From Brachycybe producta (taxonomy: Eukaryota; Arthropoda; Diplopoda; Playtdesmida; Andrognathidae): 64,000 nt of DNA. The notes below the pieces were generated by a model. The model made no database searches. It was not told the origin of the DNA and saw only the letters and a list, made by a program, of their open reading frames with translations. A program made the translations under genes and the position numbers. Below are positions 63,716 through 64,000 of the stretch, in pieces. Numbering within the stretch: the first letter of the stretch is position 1; each line of letters opens with the position of its first letter. The DNA lies in contig JAUPFP010000036.1 in NCBI GenBank assembly GCA_036925085.1, forward strand, positions 2,108,001 through 2,172,000, in the 5' to 3' direction.

Positions 63716-64000
63716 ACAACTGCAACAGCAAGTGTAATAAAGTCATTCTTAGGAACCTTCTCAACCTTGAATGTTTCAGAAAAAAAAAATTTAAAAAAAA
63801 TTCAGCCAAAGTAGATGGAGCCACCATCTCCATTAAAAAAATTTTGCCAAAAAGCAAAAACTTTTTTTGGAGGTATAGGATTTTTAACATAGAACTTTTT
63901 TAATTAATGTTTGAAATGTTTGAAGACAGGGGCGCTACAATCAACTATTACATAGAGTCCATGTATAAGCTGACCGTGTTAGGTTAGGTTAGTGTTGGGT

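Larger units (their letters stand above)
62858..64000. other. Upstream region of B3GALT6, repeats to window end
   Basis: It probably holds the B3GALT6 5' UTR and promoter, a family A remnant (63485-63600), a tRNA-like sequence on the minus strand (63645-63715) and AT-rich filler with ATCGATATTTT-type palindromes near 63380-63450. No gene was recognised. Confidence 0.45.

Noticed and set aside
63976-64000. TTAGG-like words at the right end, resembling arthropod telomere repeat
   Set aside because: Only two or three units with interruptions; far too short for telomeric DNA.

Overview
This is AT-rich, intron-dense nuclear DNA from an invertebrate animal. Nearly every gene is split by short spliceosomal introns. 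The gene set (WDR33, SSU72, LSG1, a fused trifunctional GART, NEURL4, ING4/5, B3GALT6, DNAJC28, ANKRD49, MLF) is animal-like. I cannot name the phylum. There are no rRNA genes, no convincing functional tRNA, no CRISPR array and no prokaryotic operon.

Layout from left to right: first exon of an MLF gene (-, cut by the window edge); ANKRD49 (+); a small secreted ZP-N protein (+); a small secreted Kazal-type inhibitor (-); a repeat-rich gap with one possible unassigned exon; WDR33 (-, 15 exons) divergent from SSU72 (+, 5 exons); LSG1 (-, 14 exons) convergent with SSU72; trifunctional GART (+, 18 exons) convergent with DNAJC28 (-, 5 exons); a neprilysin-family M13 protein that has lost catalytic residues (+, 22 exons) convergent with NEURL4 (-, 24 exons); ING4/5 (+, 7 exons) head-to-head with NEURL4; and intronless B3GALT6 (-). 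I rebuilt exon chains by hand. The reading phase closes across every junction given, and most predicted lengths are close to those of the human proteins.

Functional links: WDR33 and SSU72 both act in mRNA 3'-end formation and face each other across a gap of about 1.8 kb. GART and DNAJC28 are also neighbours on human chromosome 21, so this looks like old microsynteny. GART carries an in-frame stop plus AATAAA just after its GARS domain, the arrangement known to make a short GARS-only mRNA in other animals.

The other main theme is short non-autonomous DNA transposons. At least three fold-back families (called A, B and C here) recur, A about twenty times, mostly inside introns. There are also hAT-like and pogo/Tigger-like miniature elements, a 21-bp minisatellite, an ATT microsatellite and a perfect 50-bp-arm hairpin in a NEURL4 intron. 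Other points of note are a U12-type AT-AG intron in LSG1, three apparent GC-AG introns, and an M13 protein whose zinc motif reads REILH instead of HExxH.
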